Below are positions 1 through 7,350 of a DNA stretch of 15,627 nucleotides, piece by piece (positions within the stretch are counted from its first letter, which is position 1; every line of letters starts with the position of its first letter). Source of the stretch: WVWW01 sp041568335 (GTDB taxonomy: Bacteria > Acidobacteriota > Polarisedimenticolia > Polarisedimenticolales > Polarisedimenticolaceae); assembly GCA_041568335.1 (NCBI GenBank), contig JBFFZZ010000045.1:1-15627 (forward strand). The letters run 5' to 3'. The position numbers and the translations under genes were made by a program. The notes under the pieces were generated by a model that did not search any database, was not told the origin of the DNA, and saw only the letters and a program-made list of their open reading frames with translations.

Positions 1-1521
1 CAGGAACGAGCGCTCGTAGGCATGACTGTGCCCGGTGAACACGAGATCGACACCGTAATCCTCGAGAATCGGAACGACGTTCTCGCGCATCTCGATGAGC
101 CGCATCTCGGCGTCCGAGTCGTGCGACCCCTTGGAGTAGGGTGGGTGGTGCCAGTAGGCGATCAGCCAGTCGTGCGCCGTGTTCGCCAGGTCCGCCTCGA
201 GCCAGGTGAGCATGGCCGATCCCGGCGAGCGATCCGCGGTTTGCGAATCGAGGACGACAAAGTGGATGTTGCCGTAATCGAAGCTGTAGTACGCCTCGGT
301 CCCCGATGCGACCCCGCCCGACTCCCCCCCGGCGGGCAGGTTGAAGATGCTGAAGTAGGGTCCGGAGCGACTGATCGCGTTCGAGGCGATCGCGTCGTGG
401 TTGCCGAACGCGGGCCACAGGACCGTCCTGCGCAACAGCTCCGGGTACATGTCGAACACCGCGGCCTGGTACTCGCTGTCGGTTCCGTCGGGATAAGCGT
501 TGTCGCCGAGCATCAACCAGACATCCGTTGACGTGCCGGACGTGTACGCCTGGTAGGCGTCGCGCACGGCCGCGGCATTGGCATCGGCCGTCCCCGAATC
601 CCCGATGATCCACACGCGCGTCGGCTTGGCGACGCCCGGCAACGGCGCGGTGCGGAAACCGTGGTCGGCGTCGTCGCCCGCGAGAACCGTGCCCGCGTGA
701 CCGACCCCGTACCAGTAGTAGGTGTCCGGCGACAGCGCGTTCACCTTGACGGCATGATCCGTTTTTGGGGTGGGATCCTGCGCGCAGACACTCAGCGCGT
801 TCAGCGTCGTGCCACAGAGGACCTCGGAATCCGTCGGGATGTCCGTACGCCAGTGAATCGTCACGGCATCGTGCGTCCCGCACTGCAGGTAGGGCGCGCG
901 CTGGATTTGCGGTGTCTTGTCAAGCACCAGCGTCGGCGCGAGCACCAGATCGCTGGAGCCCGGCTGGTCGTTCCATACGGCCAGCGCGACAACGTTGTTC
1001 CCGTTCTTCAGCGCGGGAAGACCCGTCGCACTGACGTCGATCCACTCGTAGAAGGGCGTCGCACGGTTGCTCGATTCGTGTCCCATGGTCGCGAAGCTGT
1101 TCCAGTCGAGCGGTCCGGCCGGCATGTTGGCCGAGCGAGCGACCTCGGTGCCGTTGATCCACAACGCCCAACCGTCGTCGTAGTCGATGCCCAGGTAGAC
1201 GTTCTGCACCGAGCCGAGGCCGCCTTCGTTGAACTCGACCCGCGTGTAGACCGATCGAGAATTACTCGGCACCGCGGTCGCGATCAAACCCGAGGCATCC
1301 CCCGACGTGTCGTATCCGATGCCGTAGAAACCCGGCGACCAAGACGTGTCGTCGAAATCGGACGCCGTCCAGCTCTCCCCCAGGCCCGGGTCCGATGCGT
1401 TGGCCAGCCACTGGATGGGATCCGTCGAATCGACGGCGACGATGTCCGCAGAGGCAGGAAGGGCCAGGGTGGCCCAGACCACCGCCCACAACCTGATGGA
1501 ATACACCCCCGACCTACGCAT
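1..1521 (-). CDS. Secreted purple-acid-phosphatase-like metallophosphoesterase, C-terminus cut by window edge
   Basis: This is a partial gene: 507 codons are present and the frame runs off position 1. The ATG at 1521 has an AAAGG ribosome site 8 nt upstream. A signal peptide ends near residue 25 (LPASA then D). Residues about 26-185 form a beta-rich module (YLGIDYDDGWALWING) resembling the jelly-roll domains attached to surface proteins in some environmental bacteria. Residues about 188-275 look like the fibronectin-like domain of purple acid phosphatases. The catalytic metallophosphoesterase domain follows with all family motifs: GDSG (D308), GDNAY (D340, N341), GNHD (N374, H375, D376), HHPPYS (H458, H459) and GHSHAYER (H498, H500). 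Known members hydrolyse phosphate esters outside the cytoplasm with a dinuclear metal centre. The substrate here is unknown. It lies 96 nt downstream of the TPR lipoprotein gene, possibly in the same transcript. Confidence 0.9.
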   Translation of the reverse strand, partial: MRRSGVYSIRLWAVVWATLALPASADIVAVDSTDPIQWLANASDPGLGESWTASDFDDTSWSPGFYGIGYDTSGDASGLIATAVPSNSRSVYTRVEFNEGGLGSVQNVYLGIDYDDGWALWINGTEVARSANMPAGPLDWNSFATMGHESSNRATPFYEWIDVSATGLPALKNGNNVVALAVWNDQPGSSDLVLAPTLVLDKTPQIQRAPYLQCGTHDAVTIHWRTDIPTDSEVLCGTTLNALSVCAQDPTPKTDHAVKVNALSPDTYYWYGVGHAGTVLAGDDADHGFRTAPLPGVAKPTRVWIIGDSGTADANAAAVRDAYQAYTSGTSTDVWLMLGDNAYPDGTDSEYQAAVFDMYPELLRRTVLWPAFGNHDAIASNAISRSGPYFSIFNLPAGGESGGVASGTEAYYSFDYGNIHFVVLDSQTADRSPGSAMLTWLEADLANTAHDWLIAYWHHPPYSKGSHDSDAEMRLIEMRENVVPILEDYGVDLVFTGHSHAYERSFL

Positions 1522-1617
1522 TGCGCCTACCTTTGTACGAACAATCGAGCAGGAGCGCACCCGTTTGCGAGGCGGGCCCGGTGAACGGTGTTCCGGGCGC
1601 TCAAAAAAGCAACGAGA

Positions 1618-2925
1618 TCAAGGAAATTCCGCGGTCGCGGTGCGTAGCCGCAGGTCCTCCGCGGCGACCACGTCCCCGATCGTCCGGTACAGGTCGGCCG
1701 CCCGGTGGAGGAAACATCGCTCGTTGGGTCCGGTCGCGACGGCCCGGCGCAGCCAGGCAACGGCGAGCTCGCGGTTCCCCGCACGCGTCGCCCGTGCCGC
1801 CCGCGCGAGATTGGCACGGCCGTCGTCTTCTCCACCGGCACGCGAGAGCGCGGCGTCGCCGCGAGTCGCATCGCCCCGCGCGTAGGCGATCCAGGCCTCC
1901 GCGGCGGCGATGCGCGACTCGGAGGCTCCCCCCGCACGCGCAACATCGAGCCAACCCGTCGCCGCATCGAAGCTCCCGATCGTCAATTCGACTTCCGCGA
2001 TCATCAGCGCACCGGTTGCATGAGCGCTGTCGGTGTAGCCCTGTTTCAACGTCCGGATCGCCGCGTGGTAGTCGCGATACAGGTCGGCCTGACCCAGACG
2101 AAAGCGTCCCTCGGCTTCACGCCCGGTGCGGATCAACAGGCCGCCGAGCAGGCGGAACGCAGGCGCCGAGGTGGGATCGAGGTCGATCACACGGCGCAGT
2201 AGCGGCTCCGCGGCGGTGTCCTTCCGGTCGCGTAGCAACATTCGCGCGCGGGCGAACAGCAGGTCCGCGGAGTCGGGATCGGCCTCGAGCGCGGTATCGA
2301 GGACCGCATCGATGGCATCGTAATCCCCCGTGAGACGCAGCGTCTCGACCAGGCGCGCCGCCGTTGCCGGATCGGCATCGCCGGCATAGGCGACCCGCAA
2401 GTCCGTGGCCGCATCCTCGAATGCGCCGCGCGCCTGCAACAACAGCGCGCGCTCGAGCCGGCACCCCGGATGGTCGGACTCCCGTTCGAGGCAGCGCTCG
2501 AGAGTCGCCTCCGCCGTTTCCCTGTCGCCGGACAGGGCCTGGTGACGGGCGAGGAAGCGAAGACCGTGCGCGTTGCCCGCGGAGAGCCGGTCGAACGCCT
2601 CGATGGCGCGGTCGTGTCGATCGAGTTGAACGAACCAGTTGGACAGCACCTCATAGGGCTCGATCCGGTGCGGGGCGATGGCGATGGCCGCCGCTGCCGC
2701 ATCGAGCGCCTCGCCGAACCGGCCCTGCCCGAGCAGCTCGCCGACGACCGCAAACTCGGACTGCACCCGCTGCACCGTTGCCGGGTCGAGCTCTTCGACA
2801 CCCGCGCCACCGTCCTGCCGAGTCGCGTCGGTGATTTCCGCCTCCCGGGACGTCTCGGGATCCGGCGCGGCACACGCGACGGTGAGTGGATACACCGCGA
2901 GCAGGAGGAGCCACGCCCTTCTCAC
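1618..2925 (-). CDS. TPR-repeat lipoprotein
   Basis: The predicted product has 435 residues. I chose the GTG at 2925 because it overlaps the TGA stop of the upstream gene (GTGA), has GGAG 5 nt upstream, and starts exactly at a lipoprotein signal (RRAWLLLLAVYPLTVAC, lipidated Cys at residue 18). An upstream start at 3033 would add 36 arginine-rich residues read out of frame through the neighbour. After a charged linker (about 19-50), helix-turn-helix TPR-like repeats fill about residues 55-425, for example HRIEPYEVLSNWFVQLDRHD, DYDAIDAVLDTALEADPDSA and AEPLLRRVIDLDPTSAPAF. There is no catalytic domain, so the likely role is an envelope-anchored scaffold. The 4-nt overlap implies translational coupling to the FG-GAP/ASPIC lipoprotein. 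From memory, some related proteins carry TPR and FG-GAP/ASPIC domains in one chain, so the two products probably work together. Confidence 0.9.
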   Translation of the reverse strand: MRRAWLLLLAVYPLTVACAAPDPETSREAEITDATRQDGGAGVEELDPATVQRVQSEFAVVGELLGQGRFGEALDAAAAAIAIAPHRIEPYEVLSNWFVQLDRHDRAIEAFDRLSAGNAHGLRFLARHQALSGDRETAEATLERCLERESDHPGCRLERALLLQARGAFEDAATDLRVAYAGDADPATAARLVETLRLTGDYDAIDAVLDTALEADPDSADLLFARARMLLRDRKDTAAEPLLRRVIDLDPTSAPAFRLLGGLLIRTGREAEGRFRLGQADLYRDYHAAIRTLKQGYTDSAHATGALMIAEVELTIGSFDAATGWLDVARAGGASESRIAAAEAWIAYARGDATRGDAALSRAGGEDDGRANLARAARATRAGNRELAVAWLRRAVATGPNERCFLHRAADLYRTIGDVVAAEDLRLRTATAEFP

Positions 2926-4622
2926 GGTGTCTCCGGCGGTTCGCGAACGTCGACGACCCCGGACCGTTCGCGGATCGTGTAGAAGCGATTGGCCTGCAGA
3001 TCCTCGTAGGCGTAAACACGCATCGAGGGCCACTGGATGGTGAGCCTGTCGACATAGTCGGCATCGCCCAGACCGAAGTGCACGGCGCTCGTACTTTGTG
3101 ACTGGTACGAGCCGTACGGGTTGACGAGGCGCGTGAGCGTCCGCTCACCGATCTGCAGCTCGAGCCGTGCGCCGATCCCGTCGCGATTGGAGTCCACTCC
3201 TTCGAGCCGTACGGAAACCCAGTTGCTCCCGTTCCCGATGTCATTTCGAAGCAGGGTCGGCGGGGCGTCGGTGTGTGTCAGAACGACGTCGAGATCCCCA
3301 TCGGAGTCGAAATCGACCAACGCCAGTCCACGCGAGTTGAGCTGCTCGTTCCAGGCGGCGTCTTCGACGTTCTCGAGTTTCCCGTCGCCGACGTTGCGCA
3401 GCAACTGATTGGCCTGGCGGTAGGACGTGCCGATCTCGGGGTGCTCGTCCACTTGCGGGTAGACGTGCCCGTTGGCGATCCCGAGATCGAGATCCCCGTC
3501 GTGATCGAAATCGAAAAACTTCGTGCCCCATCCCAGGTACTTCCAGGCGTCCGAGAGACCCGCCTCGAAGGTGGCGTCGCGAAACCGCATGCCGCCCTCG
3601 TTGACGTACAGCGTGTTCCAGTCGTGCGAGAAGTTCGTCACGAACAGGTCGACGAACCCATCGCCGTCGTAGTCCGCCGCATCGACTCCCATCCCCGCCT
3701 GCTCGAGCGCGTTCTCGTTCGTCGCGGTGCCGCTCATCGCGCCGACTTCCACGAGCGGAAGAGCGCCGTCGTTGCGCCATAGCTGGTTGACCGTCGCATC
3801 GTTGGCGATGTAGAGGTCCAGGTCCACGTCGCGGTCGAGATCCTGCATGATCACGCCCAGACCGCAGAGCTTGGCGTGCCCATCCAGGCCCGCAAGCTCC
3901 GAAATGTCCGTGAAGGTACCGTCGGCGTTGTTTCGATGGATGCGGTCGCCCCGCCCGGGCAACCCAGAGGGGCCGAAATAGACCTCGATTCCCTGCCACA
4001 CCGAGCGTATCGCCTCCGGCGGCGAATCCCGCGGATCGTAGTCGCAGTAGTTGACGACGAACAGGTCGAGAAGCCCGTTGCCGTCGAGGTCGCCGAATGC
4101 GGCCGCAGACGTCCATCCGTCGATCGCCCCGGCCAGCCCGGCCCGTTCCGTGACGTCCTCGAACGTACCGTCGCCGTTGTTCTCGAAGAAGTTGTTGGCG
4201 CCCCAGTTGGCCACGAACAGGTCCTGATCCCCGTCGTTGTCGTAGTCCGCGAAGTAGGCCGCATTGCCCCAGGCGCGTAGGGCCACGCCGGCCTGTTGCG
4301 CGATCTCGGTAAACGTGCCGTCGCCGTTGTTGCGATACAGCTCGTTGGCCGGTCCGGGTCGCCCCGCGAGGTGATCTTCCAACGCGGGTTGGGTCGGGAA
4401 GTAGAGGTCGTCGTCCCCGTCCCCGTCGTAATCCGCAACGGCGACACCGGAACCCGTGGATTCGAGGATGTGGTCCACCGCCCGTTGCGGCGGGGATTGC
4501 CGGGACAGTCCGGCCCGTACGGAGACGTCGGTGAACCCACCGGGTTCTTCCGTGACCGGTGGCGCGCAAGCGGTGATCGCGAACAACGTCACCCCGACGA
4601 CAAGCACACGATCGGCGAACAC
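2922..4622 (-). CDS. FG-GAP/VCBS-repeat lipoprotein with C-terminal ASPIC/UnbV domain (CRTAC1-like)
   Basis: The predicted product has 566 residues. The GTG start at 4622 follows GGAGGG by only 3-4 nt. It was chosen because it begins a lipoprotein signal (VLVVGVTLFAITAC, Cys19) and lies after the CNNM gene's stop at 4682. An upstream start at 5024 would add 134 low-quality residues overlapping that gene. Seven Asp-rich, calcium-binding-type FG-GAP loops lie at residues 64-73, 127-135, 178-187, 261-270, 318-326, 371-380 and 437-445 (for example DYDGDGDDDL, DFDHDGDLDL), consistent with a beta-propeller. Residues about 465-550 are an ASPIC/UnbV domain (SNRDGIGARLELQIGERTLT, FGLGDADYVDRLTIQWPS). 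Such proteins are extracellular or surface-bound and probably mediate adhesion or ligand binding. No enzymatic activity is evident. Confidence 0.92.
   Translation of the reverse strand: MFADRVLVVGVTLFAITACAPPVTEEPGGFTDVSVRAGLSRQSPPQRAVDHILESTGSGVAVADYDGDGDDDLYFPTQPALEDHLAGRPGPANELYRNNGDGTFTEIAQQAGVALRAWGNAAYFADYDNDGDQDLFVANWGANNFFENNGDGTFEDVTERAGLAGAIDGWTSAAAFGDLDGNGLLDLFVVNYCDYDPRDSPPEAIRSVWQGIEVYFGPSGLPGRGDRIHRNNADGTFTDISELAGLDGHAKLCGLGVIMQDLDRDVDLDLYIANDATVNQLWRNDGALPLVEVGAMSGTATNENALEQAGMGVDAADYDGDGFVDLFVTNFSHDWNTLYVNEGGMRFRDATFEAGLSDAWKYLGWGTKFFDFDHDGDLDLGIANGHVYPQVDEHPEIGTSYRQANQLLRNVGDGKLENVEDAAWNEQLNSRGLALVDFDSDGDLDVVLTHTDAPPTLLRNDIGNGSNWVSVRLEGVDSNRDGIGARLELQIGERTLTRLVNPYGSYQSQSTSAVHFGLGDADYVDRLTIQWPSMRVYAYEDLQANRFYTIRERSGVVDVREPPETP
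3915..4331 (-). repeat. Degenerate internal repeats encoding FG-GAP blades
   Basis: An 18-bp unit of form cgtRccgtcgccgttgtt occurs at 4314-4331 and 4164-4181 with one mismatch between copies. A further degenerate copy lies at 3915-3932. Each encodes the turn NNGDGTF or NNADGTF that precedes or follows an Asp-rich loop. The spacing of 150 and 249 bp follows the propeller blades, so these are protein-level repeats and not a mobile or recombination element. Confidence 0.75.
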
Positions 4623-4681
4623 GAACCCTCCCGGCAAAGTTGCGGATGGTAGCACGCCCACCCGGTGGTGAGGCGACTCGG

Positions 4682-5764
4682 CTAGCCGCCCTGTTTCGAG
4701 GGTGCCGGACCCTGCTTCTCCTGGAGCCGGCGGATGCGCTCGAGACGGACGCCGCGAAGCCTGAGCGCGGTCTCGCGCATGTCGACGAATCGATCCGATT
4801 CGTCCACGATCTCCGCTCCCAGCAGCGTCTCCGTGATGTCCTCGAGCGTGAGCAGCCCGGCGACACCGCCGTACTCGTCGGTGGCGATGGCCAGCGACTC
4901 CCGGCTGGAGAGCAACTGCTGCAGGGCGGCGACCAGCGTCGCCAATTCGGGGACGAACGAGATGGGGCGCATGAAATCCGCCAACCGCACTGTTTGTTTC
5001 CCGCTCCGCGCGACCGCTTTCCAAACGTCGCGCTGGTGCACATAACCGACCACGTTGTCTCGCGAATCCCGGTATAAGGGAATTCGGCTAAAGGCATCGA
5101 CATCACTCCGGTCCAGCAACTCCTGGATGGTCGTCTCGGCGGGGAGCATCAGCGTGACCGTGCGCGGTGTCATGACGTCTTCCACCTGCACCTCGTTGAA
5201 GCTGAGCAAGTTCGCGAACAGGCGCGCCTCCTCGTCGGAGATCACGCCGTCGCTCGTCGCCGTCTCGATGAGAAAGGATAGCTCGGCCCGGGACACGGTC
5301 AGCTTGCGACCGCGTGTCAGAAAACGCGTGATCGTACCCGAGACGAAGAGAGCGGGCGCCATCGCAATGGTCAGCGCGTGCAGGGCATGACCGACGATTC
5401 CGGAGAGCGGCCGCGCGTACACCGCGCCGAGCGTTTTGGGGATGATCTCGGAGAGAATCAGGATCAGGAAGGTGAGCACGCCGGAGAACGCGCCGACCCA
5501 GCGGCTGCCGAAGTAATCGGCTGCCTGCGCGCCCGCGAGTGTCGCGCCGAGCGTGTTGGCCACCGTGTTGAGCGTGAGGATCGCGCTGATCGCGTCGTCG
5601 ATGCGGCTCTTCTTCAGTGCACAGAGCCTTGCGGCGCCGCGGTTCCCCGCGGCGGCCAACGAGTTCAGGGTGGCGATACGCACCGACAGCAGCGTGGCCT
5701 CGAGCAGGGAACAGACGAAGGAGATCCCCAGCGCGAAAGCGACATAGGCGAGGAGCAGGATCAT
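4682..5764 (-). CDS. CNNM (DUF21) transmembrane protein with CBS pair, CorC/HlyC-like domain absent
   Basis: The predicted product has 360 residues. The ATG at 5764 is fixed by an in-frame TGA at 5777-5779. Its Shine-Dalgarno sequence is poor (GAGCAG). Residues 1-150 are a CNNM/DUF21 membrane domain with helices around 1-28, 60-82, 88-108 and 120-146 and the family motif SEIIPKTLG at 105-113. Two CBS domains follow, about 195-255 (EDVMTPR, DAFSRIPLYRD) and 260-320 (IATDEYGGVAGLLTLEDI). The family (CorC, YhdP, eukaryotic CNNM) is implicated in magnesium or divalent-cation efflux, with nucleotide sensing by the CBS pair. The protein ends about 40 residues after the second CBS in a basic tail, so the C-terminal CorC_HlyC domain of many homologues is missing. 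Its stop lies 59 nt before the FG-GAP/ASPIC gene on the same strand. Confidence 0.93.
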   Translation of the reverse strand: MILLLAYVAFALGISFVCSLLEATLLSVRIATLNSLAAAGNRGAARLCALKKSRIDDAISAILTLNTVANTLGATLAGAQAADYFGSRWVGAFSGVLTFLILILSEIIPKTLGAVYARPLSGIVGHALHALTIAMAPALFVSGTITRFLTRGRKLTVSRAELSFLIETATSDGVISDEEARLFANLLSFNEVQVEDVMTPRTVTLMLPAETTIQELLDRSDVDAFSRIPLYRDSRDNVVGYVHQRDVWKAVARSGKQTVRLADFMRPISFVPELATLVAALQQLLSSRESLAIATDEYGGVAGLLTLEDITETLLGAEIVDESDRFVDMRETALRLRGVRLERIRRLQEKQGPAPSKQGG

Positions 5765-5797
5765 GTCGCTGCTCGGTCAGGATTGTCCGGCTTTTCG

Positions 5798-5818
5798 CCG
5801 TTTTCGGAAACGGTTTTT
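5798..5818 (+). terminator. Terminator-like hairpin with U5 tract in the divergent intergenic region
   Basis: CCGTTT (5798-5803), a 4-nt loop TCGG and AAACGG (5808-5813) form a perfect 6-bp stem followed by TTTTT (5814-5818), the layout of a small rho-independent terminator reading rightward. No plus-strand gene lies upstream within the window. The element therefore either stops antisense transcription leaving the CNNM gene, acts as a hairpin in the CNNM 5' leader on the other strand, or is chance. Confidence 0.4.
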
Positions 5819-5823
5819 GCGGT

Positions 5824-5855
5824 ACCCGATTCGGGTGGGTCGTCGCCGACCGACG
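5824..5855. promoter_or_regulatory. Two further inverted repeats between divergent genes
   Basis: ACCCGA-T-TCGGGT (5824-5836) is a 13-bp near-palindrome. CGTCG-CCGAC-CGACG (5841-5855) is a 5-bp stem with a 5-nt loop. Both sit 60-91 nt upstream of the CNNM start and 131-162 nt upstream of the plus-strand gene. They could be an operator or part of a structured leader. High GC makes short stems common, so this is only a candidate. Apart from these, the terminator-like hairpin and a TATACT sequence (minus strand, 5935-5930) that could be a -10 without a good -35, I see nothing in 5765-5985. Confidence 0.25.
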
Positions 5856-5974
5856 GGGGCGTCATCAGGAAGTTCTTACCTCACAACAGTTTGAACCGCG
5901 CTCCGCCGCGGTGGCGGTGCAACAGGGTCAGTATACGCCAGTTGTCACGGGCCCCGGCTCATCGTAACTAAGAT

Positions 5975-5980
5975 GAAGGA
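5975..5980 (+). promoter_or_regulatory. Ribosome-binding site GAAGGA deciding the start at 5986
   Basis: GAAGGA lies 5 nt before the ATG at 5986. It overlaps the alternative ATG at 5980, which would leave that start without a usable ribosome site. This favours the second ATG. Confidence 0.6.
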
Positions 5981-5985
5981 TGTTG

Positions 5986-6702
5986 ATGCGTGAGGCAACG
6001 ACAGGAACGCTGAACCGGATCGCCGTGGGGGTCGGCGTCGCGGCGGCGTGTGTCCTGCTTGCCCCCGCGACGGATGCGCAGATGTCCACGGTGCGTCTCG
6101 ATCCCGATGTGACGCGAAAGCGTTTCCGGGCCCTGACGGCCGAGTTGGGTGAGCGCGTCGAAAATCGCGCCCGTCCCATCGTCGTGGAGAAAACCGCGGC
6201 GGCGTCGCGACTCGACCTGAGCGTGCTACGTTCTCGTCCCGGATTCCTGGAGGGGCATCTGCTTCCGAGGATGTCGCGTCAGGTCGCGGATGTCTCTTCG
6301 ATCCACACTCTCGAGACCCAGCGTGGACGGTTCGAGGATTCGAGCCTGCACGACTGGGTCGCGGACACCGTCGGCCATCGCGCGCTGAGCGCGACGCGCC
6401 GGGCGGCGAAAGCCTACCTCTACGAGGTGACCCCCATCGGCTCGTGGCTGGAGTCCCGTCCCGTCGGACGCCGGGCGGCCGTCGGTGGACCATCCGCCCG
6501 TTTCAAGGTCGACGTTTCGCATGGCGTGCCGAGGCTCGGTCTGCGTCATCGAGCGGCGACCGGAGCCACCCGGCTGGACATCGGTCTGGATGGTACGGTG
6601 CGTCTCGAGTTCCGCCCCACGGGCTCGACATCGGCCCGGTTCTACGCTGGCTACGTCGCCGACGATTCCGCGTACGTGTTGTCCTACCGCGTCGGCTTCT
6701 GA
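5986..6702 (+). CDS. Exported protein of unknown function, possibly outer-membrane associated
   Basis: I do not recognise this protein (238 residues from the ATG at 5986). It has a signal peptide with basic residues, a hydrophobic stretch about 12-27 and a likely cleavage near residue 31 (ATDA then Q). Residues about 40-110 are charged and probably helical (TRKRFRALTAELGERVENRA). Residues about 118-155 are mixed. From about 172 to the end the sequence alternates polar and hydrophobic residues in short strands (ARFKVDVSH, TRLDIGLDGTVRLEFRP, ARFYAGYVADD, AYVLSYRVGF) and ends in phenylalanine, as beta-barrel outer-membrane proteins often do. There are too few strands for a complete barrel in a monomer. 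It is followed 42 nt later by plsY on the same strand. GC-rich third positions match the neighbours, so it looks like a real gene. Confidence 0.75.
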   Translation: MREATTGTLNRIAVGVGVAAACVLLAPATDAQMSTVRLDPDVTRKRFRALTAELGERVENRARPIVVEKTAAASRLDLSVLRSRPGFLEGHLLPRMSRQVADVSSIHTLETQRGRFEDSSLHDWVADTVGHRALSATRRAAKAYLYEVTPIGSWLESRPVGRRAAVGGPSARFKVDVSHGVPRLGLRHRAATGATRLDIGLDGTVRLEFRPTGSTSARFYAGYVADDSAYVLSYRVGF

Positions 6703-6744
6703 TCGTCATTCCACCCGTTCGTCGGGTCACGCTATCCTGGGACG

Positions 6745-7350
6745 ATGCAGCTCGTCCCGATCCTCGCCGCTTACCTGCTGGGTTCGTTCCCGAGCGCCGT
6801 GCTCGTCGCCCGATTCGTCCGTGCCGACGTCCGCGGTAGCGGGAGCGGCAATCCCGGGGCGGCGAATACCTGGCGGGTCGCCGGCCGCGGCGCGGGCCTG
6901 ATCGTGCTGTTCCTCGATGGTCTCAAGGGCTGGCTGGCGGTCGCCGCGGTGCCCGTCGTTGCGGACGAGACGGCGTGGTGGGTCGTCTTCGGGGCTGCGG
7001 GGGCGGCCGTTCTCGGACACGTCTTCAACCCGTGGCTCGGGTTGCGCGGGGGCAAAGGCGTCGCCACGGCGGCCGGAGCGATCGGCGCGCTCGCGCCGCG
7101 TCTGCTGGTTGGCTCGCTCGCCGTGTTCGCGATCGTATTCGCGATTCGCCGGCGGGTATCCGAGGCGTCCATCGCTGCCGTGCTGGCGCTGCCCGTCACC
7201 GCGCTGGCGTACCGCACCCTGAACGAGAAGGGATGGCCCGGCAACGGACTGCTCGCGTTGAGCGCCGGTTTGACCGTGCTCCTGCTGTGGTCGCATCGCG
7301 CGAACCTGCGCAGGATACGCGCCGGTACGGAACCGCGATTGAAGCTCTAG
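6745..7350 (+). CDS. plsY: Acyl-phosphate:glycerol-3-phosphate acyltransferase PlsY
   Basis: The predicted product has 201 residues, the usual length. PlsY is an inner-membrane enzyme that transfers an acyl group from acyl-phosphate to glycerol-3-phosphate, the first acylation in phospholipid synthesis. Family motifs are present in order: GSFPSAVLVAR (13-23), GSGNPGAANTWR (33-44), LDGLKG (57-62), GHVFNPWLGLRGGKGVAT (91-108) and the C-terminal HRANLRRIRAGTE (184-196). Hydrophobic helices lie at about 1-22, 50-72, 77-95, 115-135 and 165-183. The usual GATN of motif 2 reads GAAN here, a mild change. The ATG at 6745 has only a weak GGGA upstream. The TAG stop (7348-7350) overlaps the stop of the convergent metG. 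Confidence 0.96.
   Translation: MQLVPILAAYLLGSFPSAVLVARFVRADVRGSGSGNPGAANTWRVAGRGAGLIVLFLDGLKGWLAVAAVPVVADETAWWVVFGAAGAAVLGHVFNPWLGLRGGKGVATAAGAIGALAPRLLVGSLAVFAIVFAIRRRVSEASIAAVLALPVTALAYRTLNEKGWPGNGLLALSAGLTVLLLWSHRANLRRIRAGTEPRLKL

Noticed and set aside
661..1584. Open frame of 307 codons on the plus strand
   Set aside because: It is antisense to the phosphatase gene, which has every catalytic motif in the other strand.
1576..1598. Inverted repeat GCCCGG/CCGGGC with an 11-nt loop after the TPR gene
   Set aside because: The run of six T on the minus strand (1608-1603) comes before the stem, not after it, so it does not have the form of an intrinsic terminator.
3241..5106. Open frame of 621 codons on the minus strand, rich in Arg
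   Set aside because: It crosses both the CNNM and FG-GAP/ASPIC genes in another frame. The apparent repeats come from the Asp-rich coding repeats read out of frame.
5763..5894. Plus-strand 43-codon frame starting at 5763
   Set aside because: Arg-rich, no ribosome site, overlaps the CNNM start and contains the terminator-like hairpin.
5942..5970. TTGTCA and TAACTA 17 nt apart as a promoter for the gene at 5986
   Set aside because: The -10 matches only two of six consensus bases and would start transcription within the ribosome site.
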